From assembly GCA_019454045.1 (NCBI GenBank), contig SKCR01035557.1, positions 62,001-126,000 on the forward strand: a stretch of 64,000 bases of DNA, written 5' to 3'. Position numbers and translations under genes: made by a program. Within the stretch, counting starts at the first letter, position 1. Every line of letters starts with the position of its first letter. This document shows positions 59,712 to 64,000 of this stretch, piece by piece. Under the pieces are notes generated by a model, which saw only the letters and a list, made by a program, of their open reading frames with translations, was not told the origin of the DNA and did not search any database. Origin of the DNA: Zanthoxylum bungeanum (lineage: Eukaryota; Streptophyta; Magnoliopsida; Sapindales; Rutaceae).

Positions 59712-60065
59712 TTAAAGGTTAAGATCCAGATTAACACGATGCCTCTTACCACGATCGTCCTTGGACCAATTTATCTTTGAAAGGATAGCAACTTGTGGTT
59801 CATAGGCTAAGAGTTGGTCTATTAGATCCGGAGCAGTTCTGGCAGTAAAGAGTAGTTCTTTCAAAGGTTTTGACACGAACCCATTTCTCCGGGCATCATC
59901 AAGAAACACACAAAGAAAATCATAAAATCCATCAACGTTAAACAGCCCAATTGGTTTCTGGTGTATGTTCAGGTTCGCCCAAGATAGTACTATAAAAATT
60001 TCCTCCAATGTACCCAAGCCACCTGGCAAAGCAATAAAAGCATCAACACAGTTAATCATTTCTTA
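59712..60065 (-). pseudogene. LOG: LOG-like cytokinin-activating enzyme, intronless, copy B (3' half)
   Basis: Begins truncated at MINCVDAFIALPGGLGTLEE, continues ANLNIHQKPIGLFNVDGFY, DFLCVFLDDARRNGFVS and APDLIDQLLAYEP, and ends KRHRVNLDLNL at a TAA. The PGGxGTxxE motif is intact and the C-terminal half is open. The N-terminal half, with the GGG motif, was removed by the deletion that also took part of the copia LTR. Overlap with copy A shows that the ancestral gene was about 216 codons without introns, the size of cellular LOG enzymes. Confidence 0.85.
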
Positions 60066-60592
60066 TATTTAATGACAAAGTCTTTGTCTTTAACTTATCA
60101 TTTCTTATGTTTTGGTATGACATTCACATTTTTGTGTTGGCCATTGCAAGAAAGCATTAGATGCTTAATGACAAGGTTAGTTGGCTTGTGTAAGAGAATA
60201 TAATCTCTACCATTTCTCTCACTTCCTAAGGTTAACATTTTACAAACATTCACATAAGTGTTGTGAGAAAGATTTGAGAGAAAATAGAGAGAGTTCAAAC
60301 ATTCACAAGTGTTGTGAGAGTGTTTGAAATTCCTAAAGCCAAACATCAATTGTGACATCTTGATTCTCTAAATCGTTTAGAGTTTAATCTTTGTGAGTGA
60401 AGCTCACACTTCAGTTTGTTGGTTTCGAGTCATATTTTGGAAGATCGAGTGGTTGATCCAAGTGTTGGACAACAAATAATTGATTTCGGCTACTACAGCA
60501 AAGAGAGAATGCAAAGAAAATTTAAAGATCCATACCGGAGCCGGTGCCACCACAAGCAACTTCCGTCGTGCTAAGGAAAGTCGTTTCCTACA
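60066..60592 (+). mobile_element. copia 3' LTR, right fragment
   Basis: Matches 38266-38580 joined to 40132-40348, i.e. the 5' LTR without its hAT insertion. It preserves the empty site CGTTTAGAGTTTAATC and ends TTTCCTACA at 60592. Confidence 0.9.
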
Positions 60593-60597
60593 ACATA

Positions 60598-60846
60598 ATG
60601 AGATAGCCGGAGCTACGGAGGCATTCTCCCTCCCCGTGGTCGGCATATCCGATGATACACAATGGGATAGCCGAAGCTACGAGAGCATTCTCCCTCCCCG
60701 TGGTCGGCATACTCGATGAAACACAATGGGATAGCCGGAACTATGAGGGCATTCTCCCTCCCCGTGGTCGGCATACCCGATGATACACAATGGGATAACC
60801 GGAGCTACGGGGGCATTCTCCCTCCACGTGGCAGGCATACCCGAAG
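60598..60846. repeat. tandem array of the outer element, right part
   Basis: About four units of the same 61-64-bp repeat as 36421-36812, resuming after the copia target duplication. Confidence 0.85.
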
Positions 60847-60932
60847 TTAGAAAACTACTAAGGTCTCGGCGGTACTAAAGCATACCCGAGCCAATAATCT
60901 CAAATAATAAACAAGCATGGATAAACAAGTTT

Positions 60933-61088
60933 TTATCTGAGAAATGGAGAGTTTTTACTCATTTTCTCCATCATATCCTTCATAAAGGCCTGGGTTGCTT
61001 CCATTTCCTTCTGCATGGCTGCTTCCATCTTCTCTATCCACTCTGTCGTCGAAGCCTATGAAGATCTATGGTTCTCATCTTCTGCCAT
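60933..61088 (-). pseudogene. gag N-terminus of the outer gypsy element
   Basis: 30 nt inward of the primer site the minus strand reads MAEDENHRSS, a TAG, then EWIEKMEAAMQKEMEATQAF and KDMMEKMSKN before a TAA at 60933-60935. It is short, Met/Glu-rich and probably coiled-coil. The rest of gag is absent. Confidence 0.6.
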
Positions 61089-61117
61089 CGTCTCAATGTT
61101 TGTTACTTTTAGTACTA

Positions 61118-61137
61118 GTCCCCACAAACGACGCCAA
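61118..61137 (-). promoter_or_regulatory. primer-binding site of the outer gypsy element
   Basis: Minus-strand TTGGCGTCGTTTGTGGGGAC, four bases after the LTR ends in CTGTCA. It is a variant of the common TTGGCGCCGTCTGTGGGGA. Confidence 0.8.
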
Positions 61138-61141
61138 CTAT

Positions 61142-62053
61142 TGACAGTTGATTTTGATTCCAGGGGCAAATCGGTAAACTTACCCCTCGAACAATCATAT
61201 CTCAACTGTGAATTTTTTTGGTTTGTTGGGAACCAAATGCAAACTTAGCAAAAGATGGAAAACACACAGACAAGACAGAGGGTTTAACGTGGTTCGACGG
61301 AATGGATCCAACCTACGTCCACGGGCACAAGGGAAAATAAAGCTTTTATAACGTGGTCGGGTAATGACCAACCTGCCTATCTCTCAAACTCGGTCGACTG
61401 ACCTCTTACAAGCTTAATCTTACACTTAAGATTTTTCCTATCTATTACAATTGAAGAATGAAATAGAATTAGCCAACATTTTACAATGAATTCTGAATCC
61501 CTTTATATACTATGGCAAATTCTACTGTTACATCAATCTCATAATGTCAGCCACGTGAATCCACCATTAATGTGATGACTCCCTTCCGCAACTGCTCTGT
61601 CGAAAGTAGCTCTGCCACCTGACATCTCTTTAAATCAAGCTAATATACCATCTGCTACACGTTACCTACAACATGTAATCTATCATCTCATGCAATAACG
61701 TGTGCTAGAAGATAAGCCAGTGACCTGCTCTTGTCACGTCAGACCTCTTTGGAAGATGCAAGTTCCCATGCAGGGCTTACGTCATCGTGACTTGATCATA
61801 CCACTAACACCCGGACCCGACCAACTGGGTCGGGCAACTGAAATAACTGTCAGCCTGCCCTACTGAGCTACCAGGTCGGGTCGGTTTTGAGGCCTTTACT
61901 TCAGTCATCTGAACAATTCTCCACCTCGGGTCGGGTATCAGGTGTAAAGCAATTATGATCTCTTCATTGGGCACGACACCTCTGCCTCATGGGAAATCCC
62001 ATATATACCCTTACTCGAGATTCTGACTTCTTAGGGGGTGAAAACCACAATCA
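61142..62053 (-). mobile_element. 5' LTR of the outer gypsy element
   Basis: 912 bp, the partner of 34923-35863. The plus-strand ends are TGACAGTTG and CCACAATCA. Confidence 0.8.
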
Positions 62054-62999
62054 ATAAAATTTTATATTGTAATATCTATTATTCAACAAAAAATGTAAAG
62101 AATTGGGAAACTGGTTTTGATGTTAAATGAGATTCTAAAATTACTTCTGAAAAGTCTTACATATTTGATACTTTAAAGTTTTCTTTGTACGTTTAGAATT
62201 TTCTTTGAAAAGTGTTGCATATTAAATAATTAAATGTTTTTACTTTATACGTTTAAAATCAAAGAGTGGTTTCCTTGAACTTGTTTAATAATGTGAGTTT
62301 TTAAAATTTTAGATATATTCTCCAATATTAAAAGTGAGTACATAAAAATAAGAATACACATCTGATTAAGTGGTTTTCAAATAATTTGTTCTTGGCTAAT
62401 AATTCAATTGTCCCATAATGAAAAATTAATTTATACTGTACAACCCCTCTAATTTAAAATGATTATAAGAAATACATCATATGCATACATTTTTTTCAGG
62501 AAAAAAATATATCGTATTTCCAATTAAAAAACACAGAAAATCCAAAGACCGACGATAATTGCCAAGAAGCAATGATGTGAAATTCGGGCTGAACCGGTAG
62601 GTCGGACCGGTTGAATATGGATTCAATCTAAAATCCGGTTCGGGTGACCTCAAAAAGCCAATTAGCAGTTGAATCGGCCAAAAATCCGTCGAACCGGCCG
62701 GTTCAACCGCTGAACTGGTGACCCGCTCTAGGTTCAGCGGGTTTTTGGGTATTTTTTTAATTTTATTATTATTAATTTAATGTTTTTTTATGTTTTTGTA
62801 ATAAAATAAAATATAATTAACTAATTACCCCGATCGACCTTTAGCCATTCTGGATCGAAGAACCAGTCCGGGTTTTAAAATATGACCACGAAGAAGAGTA
62901 TTTATAACTTTTTTAGAATATTGAATATGTTGCTAAATATGTGTCATTAAACGAAAATTAACATGCTACATTCAATCAATTGTACACTAACATGCCAAA
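62054..62999. other. AT-rich DNA with a GGTTCAACC-type repeat cluster at 62583-62750
   Basis: The cluster has CCGGTTCAACC-like motifs in both orientations (ACCGGTAGGTCGGACCGGTT, GGCCGGTTCAACCGCTGAAC), as in subterminal regions of hAT-type MITEs. No second end was found. The rest is without supported features. Confidence 0.45.
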
Positions 63000-64000
63000 T
63001 TTGAACATAAATCATAAAACTTAGAAAAACCTGGAAAATGTAGAAATGATGATCAAATTGAAGTCCAAGTCGAGTTGACTCTGTCCTTAAGAACTTATTA
63101 GCCCCGTCTTGGTGCTCTACGGATGGTTTTGGTGGCTAACGTTCTCCCAGGATCACTTGGATGCTTCTTGTAGAAGGGGTACTCCTTTCACAAGAACTTG
63201 AATGAGAAAAAATGGTGGAAACTCTCTCTTGACTCTTAAAATGAATCTCTTAGACAATGGAAAACTTGTATATTTTCTGGATATATTAATAATGAACCCA
63301 AGGCTCCTATATATAGGCATGGAAGAGTGCATTTAAGGGCACCCTTTGGTTTGTGATGTAACTCTCCTAAGAGTTATACCCCTTCTCTTATGCCCTTTAA
63401 AGCCTATAGACTCATCCTTTCAGTTTAGAGGACATGTCCCCACATTTTTGTGCATTTCCCATCAGGCACTACTCACGGGACATGATCCTCCTACATTCAT
63501 ACTATATATTTATAGAATTTACAACAAACTCCCACAATTCTCTAAATATTAATGCAGACACTTAAGTGAGTTTCCGTGAAATAAAGCTGCATCGAAATAG
63601 GTAGCTTTCACCTTGAACCTTTCCTAGTGAATGAAAATCAGATTTACTTGGCAAACCAGTAACCATAGTCTTGAATTGTTCTGCCGTTGGTGTAAACCAA
63701 GATAATTGCCAACACACAACTTCACTTCGACCATGTCCCATTCTACGGTTGTGTTCTTTTCGGCCATGAACATTGGTCATGGATTCATCAAGTATTTAGG
63801 GAATTCAGCCTTTAAAAAGTCTCATGGAAGCGACCTCACTTCTTACTTGAAATATGTGATTTACTATAAAGAGGTAATATATTTTAACCCTCATTAGAAC
63901 TCCTACTAATATAGTGACCATTAAAATCCTTAGCTTATCCTAGCCTTGATAGACAACACTCTGCGTCATTACAAGAATATGAAAGAGTATAAAACGCTAC
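63000..64000 (-). mobile_element. possible LTR fragment
   Basis: Read on the minus strand, GAATTGTGGGAGTTTGTTG at about 63543-63525 looks like a polypurine tract and LTR start, CCTATATATAGG near 63309-63320 could be a TATA box, and a plausible leader follows to about 63000. The DNA right of 63545 would be the 3' internal end, but I recognise no protein in it. Confidence 0.25.

Larger units (their letters stand above)
49414..60065 (-). mobile_element. Athila-like gypsy array carrying LOG: LTR, internal region, LTR, partial second internal region
   Basis: Units, left to right: LTR A 49414-51531, internal region 51532-56235, LTR B 56236-58399, partial second internal region 58400 to about 60065. 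Read on the minus strand, LTR B is followed by a primer site, gag, protease, integrase C-terminus, an extra ORF, LOG, polypurine tract and LTR A. DNA right of LTR B is another copy of the LOG-to-polypurine segment, so the array has two units sharing an LTR. Its right end and 1.17 kb of copia LTR were lost by one deletion. RT, RNase H and integrase core are absent. Confidence 0.85.
36813..60592 (+). mobile_element. Ty1/copia retrotransposon with three nested insertions
   Basis: 5' LTR begins TGTTGAGATTTATG at 36813; the 3' LTR ends TTTCCTACA at 60592. The 5-bp duplication ACATA flanks it (36808-36812 and 60593-60597), both sides being the outer element's tandem repeat. Insertions: hAT element 38581-40131 in the 5' LTR, solo LTR 45331-48156 in reverse transcriptase, and the Athila-like array 49414 to about 60065 in the 3' LTR. 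All coding frames contain stops. Confidence 0.9.
34923..62053 (-). mobile_element. outer gypsy-type element, non-autonomous, host of a 23.8-kb nested copia insertion
   Basis: LTRs at 34923-35863 and 61142-62053 are similar over their length. On the minus strand the right LTR is 5' and is followed by the primer site at 61118-61137 and a short gag start. The remaining native interior is mostly tandem repeats (60598-60846 and 35864-36812). No protease or pol of this element is present, so it resembles a large retrotransposon derivative. Flanks AATAAATT and AATAAAATTTT are similar but not an exact 5-bp duplication. Confidence 0.75.

Noticed and set aside
49414..60060. Reading of the LOG-containing direct repeats (49.4-52.2 and 56.2-60.1 kb) as 3.8-kb LTRs with LOG inside the LTR
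   Set aside because: Polypurine tracts AGGTTTGGGGGTG followed by TGATGAG or TGAGGAG end the LTRs at 51531 and 58399. The primer site defines the other end, so LOG lies in the internal region and the array is tandem.
1..64000. Endogenous pararetrovirus or other viral insertions
   Set aside because: All reverse-transcriptase, gag and integrase traces fit copia or gypsy elements; I saw no movement-protein or coat-protein signature.

Overview
The window looks like nuclear DNA of a dicot plant. It is AT-rich, the one intact gene has many introns with GT/AG borders, and almost everything else is plant-type mobile DNA: Ty1/copia and Ty3/gypsy elements, hAT elements with 8-bp target duplications, a Helitron and tRNA-derived SINEs. 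I see no bacterial, organellar or rRNA sequence, and nothing that fixes the species.

Layout. 1-707 is the end of an Athila-like LTR inserted into the gag of another gypsy element (gag 708-1310, leader and primer site to 2187, LTR from 2188 to about 4440). A 558-bp hAT MITE (3552-4109) sits inside a minisatellite of that LTR. 4.4-9.8 kb holds a foldback repeat, a SINE with 13-bp target duplications, a second hAT MITE (6703-7502) and a Helitron end (8838-9281). 9829-22122 is one hAT transposon that received a Tat-like gypsy element; later tandem duplication left three LTRs, three transposase N-terminal halves and two copies of the gypsy 3' region. 24578-33248 (minus) is the only intact gene: a PP6-type phosphatase regulatory subunit (SIT4-associated, SAPS domain) in 19 exons that join in frame to 853 residues. 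34124-34365 is an Au-type SINE with perfect 17-bp target duplications.

34923-62053 is a nested stack. The outermost layer is a gutted gypsy element (LTRs 34923-35863 and 61142-62053). Its tandem repeats received a copia element (36813-60592, target duplication ACATA). The copia 5' LTR carries a 1551-bp hAT element that captured an EDR4-like gene fragment; its reverse transcriptase is split by a 2.8-kb solo LTR; its 3' LTR is split by an Athila-like array, 49414 to about 60065.

The most notable system is that Athila-like family. Its pol core is deleted, but between integrase and the 3' LTR it carries an intronless LOG gene (cytokinin riboside 5'-monophosphate phosphoribohydrolase). LOG is present in both internal regions of the array, each copy broken in a different place. 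The LTR promoters have a clear TATA box with a dense array of CACGTGGC (G-box/ABRE) and GCCGAC (DRE-core) motifs upstream. By sequence this is a retroelement family carrying a hormone-activating enzyme under a stress-type promoter. Both copies here are pseudogenes.
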